Assembly (NCBI GenBank): GCA_004802725.1 | Contig: SGPM01000299.1 | Coordinates: forward strand, 1-34,079 | DNA length: 34,079 bases | Origin: Antrodiella citrinella | Taxonomy: Eukaryota > Basidiomycota > Agaricomycetes > Polyporales > Steccherinaceae | Reading direction: 5' to 3' | Shown: positions 1 to 11,183 of the stretch, in pieces | Numbering within the stretch: the stretch's first letter is position 1 | Layout of the letters: each line of letters begins with the position of its first letter | Notes under the pieces: generated by a model | The model's database searches: none | Told to the model about the DNA's origin: nothing | What the model saw: only the letters and a program-made list of their open reading frames with translations | Position numbers and translations under genes: made by a program

Positions 1-399
1 AAACAGTATGATGGTGCATCAGTCAGGTGAAGGTTATGGCCATGAGTCTGGTTTACTTGTGCATAGGAGTGGAGGGAGAGAGAAAGGCTTGCGATGAAGT
101 GACGCCGCTGCAGGATGACGACTGGTCTTTGCGAGATATTGAACTGTATGGAGATAAGCAACCGGTTGTATTGATTTTGTATCAAAACATGTGTCTATTA
201 AAACGCCTACTTTGCGACAAGACCCTCCACGGCTGCGCGGGTGGAGGGTTTTGATTTGAGACTACAATGCACGCAACAAGTCTCAAGACAATTAAATAAT
301 GATACATATCCAATATGAGTACCGGTAAGTGAACTAAGGTATAACATTGATATCGTCCTTGTGAGATGAGAAAGGAGAATAATGACAAGATGGAAATGT
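1..399. other. Intergenic, 3' flank of the sugar transporter
   Basis: I recognise no gene here. A 75-codon open frame at 27-254 (plus) has no recognisable domain and is probably chance. The only clear structure is a GC-rich perfect inverted repeat at 222-249, listed separately. The transporter gene ends at 400 on the minus strand, so this segment should contain its 3' UTR and poly(A) site. Confidence 0.5.
222..249. repeat. Perfect 9-bp inverted repeat (hairpin)
   Basis: ACCCTCCAC at 222-230 pairs perfectly with GTGGAGGGT at 241-249 around a 10-nt GC-rich loop. On the plus strand it is followed by a short T run (TTTTGATTTG). It lies about 150 bp downstream of the stop codon of the minus-strand transporter. 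Its function is unknown. Confidence 0.6.
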
Positions 400-3207
400 T
401 TACGACGATTTTTGTCGCATCTGTCGAACCAACCTAACGGTCAATACGAATGCGACCAGCGCTGACAGTCCGCCCAGCCTGCATGAGTGCAGATCTCGTT
501 AGCAAGATGCGACATCAAGGAGTCTTTGCGACCCACCTGAAAACAATGGCATACGATGTTGGACCTGCACTTGATCCTGAAATACCTTCTCTTGATATAA
601 ATGCAGCCAGGGTCGAATTGCCAGTTGGTTCCGTGCCGTTTGTTCCTGGCGTTGGTATTCCGATACCAGGATCTGACTTTTCGGGATCAAAGAGCGCAAA
701 GATCACAGAGGATAATCCGGAAATGACGAATTGCGGTAGCACAATGAAGATGTTGTGGATGCCCTGGTGATACGTGTTGAGTCATTTGTGCGCCACAGTA
801 TCTGAACATCTCTTACCAGAATAATACCAGCTTTCGCAGCCAGTCCACCCCCACGTTTTCTTGCCCTATCTGTGTCTCCGGAGGCCGGAACATCGAGATG
901 GCTCATCCGCGCACCCTGATTGCTCATCAGCCCCAGTCCGCTAGCTGGTCTTTCACGTAGAGGCTCATCGTCATCTTCGGGGGTGTCAAGAGACGCTGCA
1001 GACGACAAAGACATCACTTCCTCATAATCATCTTCATCTTGGCCAACGAGGAGTTGACGTTCTTGCTCGTCAGATAGTCGGCCTGTTCGCGAATCGTTCA
1101 ATAAAATTGAGTTGGCTTCCTCAACAGAGTCATCAGATAGAATCGCTTCTGCCAGCTGTCACAGAGTTAGCAGAGTAGAAGAAATCATCTCGCATGCATG
1201 ACTTACCAAGGAAAAGGGGGCCCATTGTGTGATTGACCACGAAAATCCGACCAGGGTGGTGAAGAAGGTTGCCCCACCAACACCCGAGTAGAAGCTAGAT
1301 GAGGTTTCGTTTCACATAGAGTGAATGAAAGTGATTCAAGTACTCACAATGTGGCACACATGCAAATCGCAAATACAAGGTGCGATATTGCCCACAGAGT
1401 TCCCAAATGAATCTTGATCTTATCGTATACTCTGACCCACCAGGCTCGTCGCATACCGGAATTTAGCGTACTCTCCAATTGCTTTCTGCTGCCCGCTTCA
1501 CTGACAAAGAGGGGTAACAGAACATTGGCGGTTAGACTGAGCATGGCGTTATAGAACATAGCCCGAGACCCAAGTCTGGCGCCCTCCTCAAGAATCTGTT
1601 CTGGTGTAAGAGTTGTCGTGGATCCAACACTACGTTTGTGCAGCTCGGCAATAAACTCGGTAGTGTTGAAAAGAACGGGAAACCAGCCTATCCATGCGCT
1701 GACAAACATCAGGGTTGACGAAGGTACATTAACGTTTGTGGACCACTTACAAGAACTGAATATAGCACTGCAAATGATGTCAAAAACATTCGGTAGTAGC
1801 AAGGGAGCTTAACTCACGATTTGTTTAATGACAGGCGGGAGTGTACGAGCATTGGTGTAGATCTCCTTCAATTCCTTTCGAAAGGATTTCTCGGTGGATC
1901 TGCATGGTAAAAATGAGCGGCAGCATACGTATGGCTGTTATGGCTAATACATACTTTTTAGCTACCACCACTCGTTCCTTCACACAGAATGCAGTCACTC
2001 CATGCCAAACAATCAGACCAAGAGACCCTACGATTGACAACACTTCAAGCTCGGTGTTGCCTAAGAATGGTAGAACTTTGGTCATATCTACGTTGCCACT
2101 ACACCCCAAGTATGCATGTCAATACGAGAGAGAACTTGCAAGATAATACAGACAATGGCGTACATGAAATAGCCAGTGACACTGCCAATACCAAGCATCC
2201 GTGCGGCCCAAGCATTACCATCAGCTTGTTTTGAGGTGGGGAGGGAGTCAACGAGCAATGCGCGGTCAACCGCTTGAACTATGCATCGTGCGCTTCAGAG
2301 CTATATCCATTGGCACACGACAATGCAACATACCTGCGTTGATAGAGAAATCAACCACGCAAAGAGCAAGAATGGCAACAACAACTGTCAGAACGTCATT
2401 CTGACGGACATTACGACATGAGCAATGCGCGTAGAATCCTGTGGGGGTAACACACGCACAGGTATCGTCCCTCGACTCGTGAATAGCGTCGCGAATGGTC
2501 GTGTAAATCCAAGCAACAACATGGCAACTACACAAATGAGGCATGAGACAAGCATGTAAGGTCTCCGACGGCCAAACCGCGACTTGGAGTTGTCGGCCAG
2601 TACACCTGCACGCGAGCTGAATGGACGAAAGTCATGGTAGATGACAAGTGAGACACACCAATCAAAGGTTGAACTATCAGTCCAGATATTGGTCCTGCCA
2701 AAAACACAACGGATACAGCAGACTTGGACAGTCCGAGAGATATGAGGTAAGGCTGGCCTAATGGACATACTCCTGATTCAGAGGCAATGGTGTAGCAGGC
2801 GCACGAGACGTACCGTACGACATCTCGACTGACCATAGCACTTGAACGCCTAGTAGACCCACTGTCAATGCTGGTAGCTGTGACCATTTCGGCCCTAGTA
2901 TCTTTGCCTCGCCAGCAAGACGCGAGTCATCGTGTTCTCCCCCATCCTCCGCTATGGGCAGCGCCGCAAAGCCAGTCATCCAGTTGTACCACGAAGTCGA
3001 GATACACCGCCAATATCGAAGACCTTGAACAAAGCAGATATAGTGTATAGCTGGGTCGTTCGGACAGATGAAGGATATAGACCGTGGTGGTTGAAGAAGG
3101 TAGCCTAAAGTCACGATGTGCTCTGATGTGATGACGGCAAGTAACGGGCGCTTCCTCGAGCCGCCTCCTGCGGAGTCGCTAAGACGAATCTTTGAACTGA
3201 ACTTCAT
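400..3207 (-). CDS. GPH/SLC45-type sugar (sucrose/maltose-like) proton symporter, MFS
   Basis: This is probably a 12-TM proton-coupled disaccharide transporter of the GPH cation symporter/SUT family, at the plasma or vacuolar membrane; the substrate is inferred only from the family. Seen: the signature LADNSKSRFGRRRPYML after TM2-3 (about 2590-2540), then SINAVQAVDRALLVD, then FFAWIGWFPVLF, and ITQWAPFSLLAEAI near 1215. The protein is about 700 residues, spread over about a dozen exons that join in frame, with no internal stop. The last exon starts after the intron that follows YAIVFR and ends RQMRQKSS with its stop at 400-402. An acidic, serine-rich cytosolic loop of about 100 residues (1130-850) precedes the last two TM segments and is longer than in plant SUTs. 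The start is the ATG at 3205-3207. The stretch between the N-terminus and about 2960 is cysteine- and tryptophan-rich and may hide an unrecognised intron. The gene is divergent from AP-1 mu. Confidence 0.85.
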
Positions 3208-3315
3208 TATCCACCACCGCTTAGGCCATATTCTTTCAATTCGTCTTTGTTGTCTGTATTATAACCACGTCGGGACAATACTTTCAAGAGATACGCGCTC
3301 CTTCAAACCAGCACC
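3208..3315. promoter_or_regulatory. 108-bp bidirectional promoter (sugar transporter / AP-1 mu)
   Basis: Only 108 bp separate the two divergent start codons. The segment therefore has to hold both core promoters and both 5' UTRs, unless transcription starts inside the opposite gene. It is pyrimidine-rich toward the plus-strand gene (TTCAATTCGTCTTTGTTG, then TTATAACC). I see no strong TATA box. Confidence 0.55.
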
Positions 3316-5015
3316 ATGGCCAGCTTGATTGCCATCCTCGACCTCAAGGGGAAACCACTCATCCAGCGGTCCTACAGAGATGATGTCCCACCTTCCTATA
3401 TTGAACGGTTCCTGCCTATCATTCTTGACTTAGAGGAAGAAGGGCAACAAGTTACGCCATGTTTCTCGAAGGAGGGAATAAATTACATGCATATCCGACA
3501 TTCTAACCTGTACCGTGAGTCCATCATTCACGTCGTTACTGAACCATTGGTCGTTTACCCTCTGTGATGGCTAGTCCTTGCCCTCTCAAAACGAAACACC
3601 AATGCCGTAGAAATCATCCTATTCCTACATCGATTGGTGCTGGTGCTGGTCGAATATTTCAAAGAATTAGAGGAGGAATCGATCAGAGACAACTTCGTCA
3701 TCATCTACGAGCTCATGGATGAGATGATGGACTTTGGGTACCCACAGACCACAGAGAGCAAAATCCTTCAAGAGTACGTCTTTTGTTCCCAGCTGACGTC
3801 ACAAATGCACTGATACATTTGGTCAGGTACATCACACAAGAGTCATACAAACTAGAGGTGCAAGTACGGCCACCCATTGCAGTCACCAACGCCGTGTCAT
3901 GGCGGTCGGAAGGAATCCGTTACAGAAAGAATGAAGTCTTTTTGGATGTCGTTGAAAGTGTCAACTTGTTGGTGAATAATGCATGCTCATATTTCCGGGA
4001 CCCTGGCTAACGTTTGCATAGGTGAATGCAAATGGGAATGTTGTTAGGTCCGAAATTCTGGGAGCAGTGAAGATGAAGTGTTATCTGTCCGGTATGCCTG
4101 AACTGCGGTTAGGTCTCAACGACAAAGTCATGTTCGAGAGTACAGGCCGAAGTGAGTCAGCTTTGAGAGTGGTACTTGTTTGATTACTGATGGTCCTGTA
4201 GCTGCACGCGGCAAGGCGATAGAGATGGAAGACGTCAAGTTCCATCAATGCGTTCGTCTAGCGCGTTTCGAGAATGACCGCACAATCTCTTTCATTCCTC
4301 CGGACGGCGAATTCGAGCTGATGTCATACCGCCTATCTACGCCGGTTAAACCTCTTGTTTGGGTGGAAGCAGCTGTAGAACATCACAAAGGAAGTCGGGT
4401 GGAATATATGGTCAAAGTCAAGGCGCAGTTCAAGCGACGGAGTTCGGCCAACAACGTTGAGATATATGTCCCTGTCCCAGACGATGCGGATACACCCAAA
4501 TTCCGGGTAGGTGTCTCCTTCCTGTTCTCGGTTATATGCTTACAGTCACCTCGGTCAGGCATCTACCGGTAGCGTCCAATACGCACCCGACAAGTCGGCA
4601 TTCGTATGGAAGATCAAGCAGCTCGGTGGTGGCCGCGAATTCCTTATGCGCGCTCACTTTGGCCTGCCCTCTGTCCGCGGAGGTTCGTCCATCCACGACG
4701 TGTTCCGAATTACCTGATTTCATGCCGTGACGATCAAGTAGAACAGGAAAGCATGGATAAGCGTGCCCCGATCACCGTGAAGTTTGAGATCCCGTATTTC
4801 ACGGTCTCAGGAATCCAGGTCAGGTACCTGAAGATCGTGGAGAAGAGCGGATATCAGGCACTACCTTGGGTCAGGTACATCACACAGAATGGCGACGATT
4901 ATAGGTGCGAGATCAATCGATCAAGGACGTCTGTTGCTGTATTGTAACTGACCATTGACCACACAGTCTGCGTACAGCGCACGAGAAAGGGAACGCCCCA
5001 ATCCAGCCCATATAA
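3316..5015 (+). CDS. apm1: AP-1 clathrin adaptor complex subunit mu
   Basis: Medium subunit of the AP-1 adaptor, which recognises tyrosine-based sorting signals at the trans-Golgi network and endosomes and works with the gamma, beta and sigma subunits and clathrin. Seen: the N-terminal longin-type domain starting MASLIAILDLKGKPLIQRSY, the linker YITQESYKLEVQVRPPIAVT, and the C-terminal mu-homology domain (GMPELRLGLNDKVMFES, ARGKAIEMEDVKFHQCVRL, PITVKFEIPYFTVSGIQVRY). My exons are 3316-3514, 3575-3773, 3827-3971, 4022-4151, 4202-4506, 4559-4682, 4742-4904 and 4967-5015. They total 1314 nt (437 residues), about the family length. The protein ends ...SLRT plus a 12-residue tail (AHEKGNAPIQPI) beyond the usual C-terminus. 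The start is the first ATG and matches the conserved family N-terminus. Confidence 0.96.
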
Positions 5016-5466
5016 CGCCATGTACTTCGAGAAGATACTGTGTGTAAATTATTTGCAGACGTCAATAAGTTTGGTCCGGTCTGCATCTGGACCCTAATTT
5101 GCGGTTGGAACTTTTCGAACCCACTCACAAGTGCGACGGAAATGCTGCTATATTTCGGCTGGCTTCGGAGGGTAACCCTGGTTTTGTATTTTGCAAACAC
5201 ACAGTCATATCTCATGCTCCGGAATACGACTGGGTCGATTGAGTCGATTTGGTATGCCTTCCCCTGGTCAAATGTCGCGCCGCTACTGAATGCGGGCCTC
5301 TCTCTAGCGATATGTAAACTCGATGTACCCTGCTTGTTATTATTGAATCCTCAAGGTCCGAGGGAAGTGCCTAATTCCATGAAGTATATATTGTGGACTG
5401 AGAGGTTGAATCCGTGGTGTAATATCTGCATCGAAGTTGAGATCGTCTCAGCTCACGTTTTCAGCA
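5016..5466 (+). promoter_or_regulatory. Intergenic; 3' end of AP-1 mu and promoter of P450 no. 1
   Basis: 451 bp between two plus-strand genes. An open frame of 171 codons runs through 5040-5555, but it lies in a different frame from the P450 start exon and has no recognisable domain. I see no repeat and no RNA gene. Confidence 0.4.
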
Positions 5467-7779
5467 ATGTACCCGTTGTACATCCTGCTCCTACCCGGAT
5501 GTGCGTGGTTGCTGTGGAAAGTGTTGACCATCTGCTTTCATCAGTCTCCCCTTGACAAGCTCCCTGGACCTCGGCCTCATTCTCGAATAGGCGGTAAGCT
5601 TTCATGGTCGCACCCATCATCCCGCTCATCTAAAGCTAGGTGATATGAAGTTTTTGTTTGATCGTCATGCGTGGGATTTTTTAGATTCGCTACAAGCATA
5701 CGGTGGCGTGTCCAGGATCAGGGGAATTTTCGGCGTAAGCACGCCTTTCGCTGACCTTGTTCCGGCGGATTGATTATTTTGCCCTCAGCAAAGGGTTCTG
5801 CATGTCTACGACCCAATCGCATTGCAACATGTTCTACAAAAAGAAGCTTACGCGTACGACGCGTCAGTGTTTTTCATGGAGTAAGCTCACTCAATACCAC
5901 GTCGTAGCCCTATTTACACAGTCCTAGGGGACTGAGACTAGTGTTCGGTCCTGGTCTTGGGGCAACAGCAGGTATGCACCGGCTCTTCTGATGCTTGCCA
6001 CGACCCATTGACAGTATCCCTCGTCTCATAGGCAATGCACATCGCAAGCAGCGCAAGATGCTTTCTCCTTGGTTTTCCACCAAACATATGCGGCAGTTGA
6101 CTACGGTCTTCAACCAAGTTGCCAACAAGGTTCATCGTTCCTAGTACCTTCAATATTGACGCTATAGCTGATACGAACACAGATGTGCGATGCTGTATGC
6201 TCAGAGTTACGAGATGGACCTCAAAATTTAGACTTCTTCGAATTGACCGGCCGTATTAGTCTCGAAATCTTAGGTCAGGGCGCATTAGGTTATTCATTCG
6301 ATCCTCTTTCGCGTGTAGTCCACAATCCTTTTGCAGCTGCCGTAAAGGAATTGGTGTAAGCACCATTCATCGATGAGGTATCAGTGTATATGCTCATACA
6401 GACACGTAGGCCGACGTCATCGAAGCTTGGAGCTATTCGGTTCTTAGCTCCTCATTTCAAGTATCTCGGAAGTCCTGCTTTCAGGCGCAAACTGGTTAAG
6501 ATGTCACCGCTGCCAGACCTGCGCAAATTCGCAGATCTGATCGACATCTTGCACGATCAGTCCAAGCAGATCCTGGAGATGAAGAAGACGCTGTTGAAGA
6601 ATGGCGATGAGACTCTCTTGAAACGAGTAGGAGAAGGAAAAGACATTCTCAGCGTTTTGCGTGCGTATTTCTCTACGTGCATCAAATCGCAGGGTCATGA
6701 TGCACCCACAGTCAAAGCTAACTTGAATGCCGCTGGGGATGGCCTTTCCGAGGACGAGCTCCTCGCCCAGATGTCGTACGTTGCCTGAGGTGTCGTAAAC
6801 TTGATCAGATGCTTATGCGGGTAACGTTTAGGTCACTGGTTTTCGCAGGCACGGATACCACCTCGTCGGCATTGACGCAGATACTGCATTTACTGGCAGA
6901 ACATCAAGAGGTTCAAAAGAAGTTACGGTTAGAAATACAGACGGTTGCACAAGACGTCAACGTTTCCTACGATGTACTAAACGCACTACCCCTACTCGAT
7001 GCTGTGTGTCGTGAAACACTGAGATTGTGAGTCTGAATCCTGACGACTGAGAGAGAAGCTCATGTAGTTTTCTTAGATACCCTCCCGCAAGTTTTGTGTT
7101 TCGCGAGTAAGTAACTTGTCTGTGACTCTTTGTGATTCATCATCGAATGCACTCGTCACGCGTCAGGGCCCTTCAAGAAATAGTGATGCCGTTTTCGGTA
7201 CCCGTACAAAGCGCAAAGGGAGAAAGCATGTCACAGATCACTGTACCAAAAGGGACTCTTGTTGTTATCAATATTCGAGCATCAAACACGAACAAGAATA
7301 TCTGGGGTGAAGATGCCCTACAGTGGAGGCCAGACCGCTGGATTTCGCCGCCTATGACGAAACTTGCAGACACTGGGTTGCCTGGTGTATACGCAAATAT
7401 GTACGTCTTCCTGTTAGATGATCACGTCATATGACCCGCTGAGACTCGATACAGGATGACTTTTGTTGGTGGTAACAGATCATGCATGTACGTACCATTC
7501 GTTTCTGAGATGATCCCCGCGCTCATCGCAGTGATTATAGCGGGTTCAGATTCGCAGAGCTAGAATTGAGTAAGCTGATGATATCCCGTCAAGTGACTCG
7601 GGCTGAGACATAGTCCTTTAGAAATTGTCCTCTCAAGGTTGATCAGCGGTTTCAAAATATCTCTTCCCGAAGGGCAGGAAGATATCTACTGGAACATGGC
7701 CGGGGTGAGATACCCTACGCTTGGTAAAGATACTACAAAGGCTTCTTGTCCCTTAAGGGTCGAGAGTATCACCGCATAG
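5467..7779 (+). CDS. Cytochrome P450 monooxygenase (tandem copy 1)
   Basis: Haem-thiolate monooxygenase, probably anchored in the ER by the N-terminal hydrophobic segment (MYPLYILLLPGCAWLLWKVL), followed by the proline-rich hinge LDKLPGPRP. Seen in order: the helix C region ANAHRKQRKMLSPWFS type (about 6030-6075), the I-helix FAGTDTTSSALTQILH (6843-6890), the K-helix CRETLRL (ExxR, about 7005-7027), the PxRW-type motif WRPDRWISPP (7325), and the haem loop FVGGNRSCIGFRF. The haem loop is split by an intron inside the Cys-Ile junction (7488 to about 7540). The gene has a dozen or more exons that join in frame to a TAG at 7777-7779, with no frameshift. Family length is normal (just over 500 residues). 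It has the same intron positions and order as the next gene and is very probably its tandem paralogue. The substrate is unknown. Confidence 0.9.
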
Positions 7780-8420
7780 CATTCTACATAGGACTTTGAC
7801 GAATACGCACCACGCGTGATCAGACTGGGCGCATGTGGGCGGCGGACGTGTCACCTCACTAAGGGTCTAGTTTACGCTGAAATTTAGTGCGTATTACAGG
7901 TATATTGGTACAGCTCTAACTGACGGTTCTGTTCATAGTACTTATGCAACGGCGGGGGCGCTTGTACCAACATTTTTCCTGTGCAATTGACATATCAGCG
8001 CTCGCGTCGTTGTTTTGCCACCGCAGTTACTCTAAGGAACCTACAAGCTGCATTAAGTGTCGGAGGACATGTAATTCCGATTCTGCGAGTGATACCGAGA
8101 CCATTCAAGCACGGGCGGGCATAGCGGTGAGTGATTCTTCCTGATCTGCGACTTGGCCATCACACGCTGCTTTTCCCGAAGTATGGATTCCATCTGTTCC
8201 TTCGGAGAGCAATCATCCTCACGTATTCTCGCATGATTGATCTGGTTGATTTGCGCTCTACGCTCAACTCAACAAGCAACCTTTGATATTCCGTCACGGG
8301 AACGTAGACGCACACACGTCGGCGCGCACATTTAAGAGAAGTCGAATTCTCCTAGGCGTGGGTCTCACTCCCACCGCCCACATCAGTCTGTTAAGCACAC
8401 GAGCTCTTCTTTGGATCGCG
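7780..8420 (+). promoter_or_regulatory. Intergenic between the two P450s; promoter of P450 no. 2
   Basis: 641 bp without a recognisable gene. A 66-codon open frame at 7944-8144 has no features. A weak TATA-like element (TTTAAG, 8331-8336) lies about 85 bp before the next start codon. I found no P450 exon remnant that would mark the duplication junction. Confidence 0.35.
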
Positions 8421-10724
8421 ATGGCGTTCGGGCTATCTATATTGCAGCCATTGCTAATCGCCATGTCTCTTTCTTTGCTATGGTTGCTGTGGAAGTTATC
8501 GGCCAGTCTTCTCCACAGATCTCCTCTTGATAACCTTCCGGGACCAGAGCGGGATTCATGGTGGTTAGGTAAGTAGTAGCCGGTTCTACTGACTTTCTGT
8601 CCGAAGCATTTGAGCTAATGTGCGCGTCATAGGCAACATGGGAGAGCTCTTCAAGCGTGATTCTTGGGACTTTGTGAATAAGCTTGCTGATTCGTATGGT
8701 GGGGTGTCCAAGATCAATGGAATATTTGGTGTTCGTACGCGATTCGCGTTTCTCGTTATAGGTCCAGACTCGAGACTGACTTCCTTGCCATGCCAGGCAA
8801 GAGCTCTGCACGTATTTGACCCTACGGCACTTCATCACATATTAATGAAGGATTCGGTCTCATTTGATGAGGCTAGATGGTTCTTGGAGTACGCATTTTA
8901 CTTCTTACAAGCCTTGATCGCCACTAAGACCCCCAATCAGATCAAACAAGCTGGTGTTCGGGCCTAGCGTAATTTCTATCACCGGTAAGCCTCGACTCTG
9001 CTACATCGCGCTCAGTAGATTGCTTATGTGACAATGATTCAGGCGACGCGCATCGCAAACAACGCAAGATGCTGAATCCTGCATTTTCTACCGATCATAT
9101 GCGATTGATGACTCCCATGTTCTATGGAATCTCTCGCAAGGTTAGTCCAGATGCTACGTGCGCCGCGGCCGGTACTGATGTGACAGCAGCTCAGAGACGC
9201 AGTGCTTTTTGAAGTCAAAGATGGGCCCCGAGAAGTGGACATGTTCCATTGGATGGCTCGCACAGCCTTGGAACTAATCGGTCAAGGCGGTCTAGGTTGT
9301 TCATTAGATCCCCTGGCTCCTGGGGCTGAGTCCAATCCGTTTGGAGATGCCCTCAAAGCGTTCATGTGAGTGCAACACATTCAGATTAGGGCTCTTCTCA
9401 TCGAATTTTCCAGGCCTCTACTGCACAGTGTCGGAACCCTTCGCTCGTTCTCTCATTACCTCGAATATTTTGGGAGTCTTTCCTTCCGACGAAAGCTTGT
9501 GGATATGTCACCTCATCGTGATCTTCGCAAGCTTGCCGACGCTGTCGATCGTCTGAGTTTTATGTCCAAAGATGTACTTGAAAAGAAGAAGCAGGCTTTG
9601 AGAGACGGTGGTGATGCCTTACGGGAACAGATTGGAGAGGGCAAGGATATCATGAGTATTTTACGTGCGTCTTCAGCTTGGATCTCAGTCTATTTACTCA
9701 ATTTTGCTCAGTCAAAGCTAACATGATGTCTGGGGTGGACGACTGTCTCACCGAGGATGAGGTGACCGCACAGATGGCGTAGGTGTCCTGCTCAGTAGTT
9801 GGTATAATGTCCTTATCGTGATTTGCAGTACGTTGGTGTTCGCGGCTACCGACACTACTTCAACCGCGCTTGTGCAGATTCTGCAAAGCCTTGCTGAACA
9901 TCCTGAAGCTCAAGACGAATTACGAACACAGATACAGTCTTCAGCTCAAGGAGGAGACATACCATACGACGAACTCATGGCTCTCCCGTATCTAGATGCC
10001 ATTTGTCGAGAAACGCTACGGCTGTAAGTCGCGCGTGCACCAGGTCGACATTGCGTAAACTAATAATTTCATCGTTTAGGTATCCACCCGCGCCCTTTAC
10101 GGTCCGAGAGTGACTTATTTTCCTGAAGCAAACTATGTTGCTTCTGTAACTTACACAGTCGAATTCCAGGTCCACTCGCGAGACGATCCTACCCTTTTTT
10201 GAACCTATCCGGGGTAAGGACGGCGTACTCATGAAGGAAGTGACGGTCCCGAAGCATACCCAACTTTTCATCGCGGTCCGCGCTCTCAACAGAAGCATGG
10301 CTATTTGGGGAGAAGATGCACACGAGTGGAAGCCGGAGCGATGGCTCTCCCCTCTTCCAAAAACGGTCACGCAAGCACGGATTCCCGGTGTTTATTCTAA
10401 TCTGTGAGAGAGATTTTGCAGCTCGTAAATCTTCTCACCGACCGCTTCGAACAGAATGACTTTCCTCGGTGGTGGAAGATCGTGCATTGGATTCAAGTTC
10501 TCTCAAACCGAGATGAGTGCGTGGTGTCTTACGCTTCACCAATTGCATCGTTGAGCTGACTGGACGCTTCAGAGGTAATCCTGTCGACGTTGCTCCAGGA
10601 CTTCAAGTTTTCCCTTCCTCAAAACAAAAACGGTGTTGTTTGGAACTCGGCTGGTGTAATTTACCCTACGGTCGGCAAAGATAGCACTCAACCCTCGTTC
10701 CCTATGACTGTAGAGCGCGTGTAG
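8421..10724 (+). CDS. Cytochrome P450 monooxygenase (tandem copy 2)
   Basis: Second member of the P450 pair. Seen: an N-terminal membrane anchor (MAFGLSILQPLLIAMSLSLL), the hinge LDNLPGPE, the segment DAHRKQRKMLNPAFSTDHMR, the I-helix FAATDTTSTALVQILQ (9838 on), the K-helix CRETLRL (about 10005-10026), WKPERWLSPL (10327) and the haem loop FLGGGRSCIGFKF (about 10459-10500). In the I-helix the usual AGT is AAT, so the small residue before the catalytic Thr pair is Ala instead of Gly; Asp-Thr-Thr is kept. Exons join in frame to the TAG at 10722-10724. A downstream in-frame ATG at 8463 is possible, but the ATG at 8421 keeps the full anchor. Order, intron positions and motifs match copy 1, though the two proteins have diverged clearly, so the duplication is not recent. 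Confidence 0.9.
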
Positions 10725-11183
10725 CTCGAAGCAGAAACATATACTTATACCCAACATTTGAATATTCTGGCTCTTCTTTCGACTCGTCGCAACTGTGCGT
10801 CGTGTCGTGTCAAATGGTGCATGATTGGTGTTTGTAAGTATTTTCCAATAGCTTCTGTTTCTAACAAGCACAAACATGGCCTCCGAACTAGTATGCAGTG
10901 TCACTTTTACTTATCTTCTCCAATTCATGCGGATTTGTGGCTCATACAGTTGCATTATACCAATGGCCACATAACCAGCAGGCTGATTGTTCTGGCTGCT
11001 CAGCCTCATAATATCCTGCAGGAGTATTTATAAATTCTAGCACCTCTCAGATGCATATCCAGAAATCACATTGATTGATTGTACTTATATATGTAGGAGA
11101 AGCTTTCAAATATAAAGGACAAGAGCCAATTCAAATAAACAATGGCCTCTGTCAATCTCCTTTCAATAAACAAAGGTCTAGAA
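10725..11183. other. AT-rich convergent intergenic region
   Basis: 459 bp between the 3' ends of P450 no. 2 (plus) and the SUZ12-like gene (minus). It becomes clearly AT-rich from about 11030 to 11183. Several AATAAA-like strings on both strands (AAATAAACAATG at 11134, CAATAAACAAAG at 11164) would suit polyadenylation in either direction. Open frames at 10758-11033 and 11075-11275 have no recognisable domain. Confidence 0.45.

Noticed and set aside
5040..5555. 171-codon open frame on the plus strand
   Set aside because: It overlaps the P450 start exon in a different frame, is rich in Trp, Cys and Leu as random frames are, and has no recognisable domain.
5467..7779. P450 no. 1 as a pseudogene, because stop codons break every single frame
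   Set aside because: All breaks fall in GT..AG introns. Joining them restores every P450 motif, including the haem loop, in one frame.
5467..10724. Secondary-metabolite gene cluster around the P450s
   Set aside because: No polyketide synthase, NRPS, terpene synthase or cluster regulator is visible, and the neighbours are housekeeping genes.
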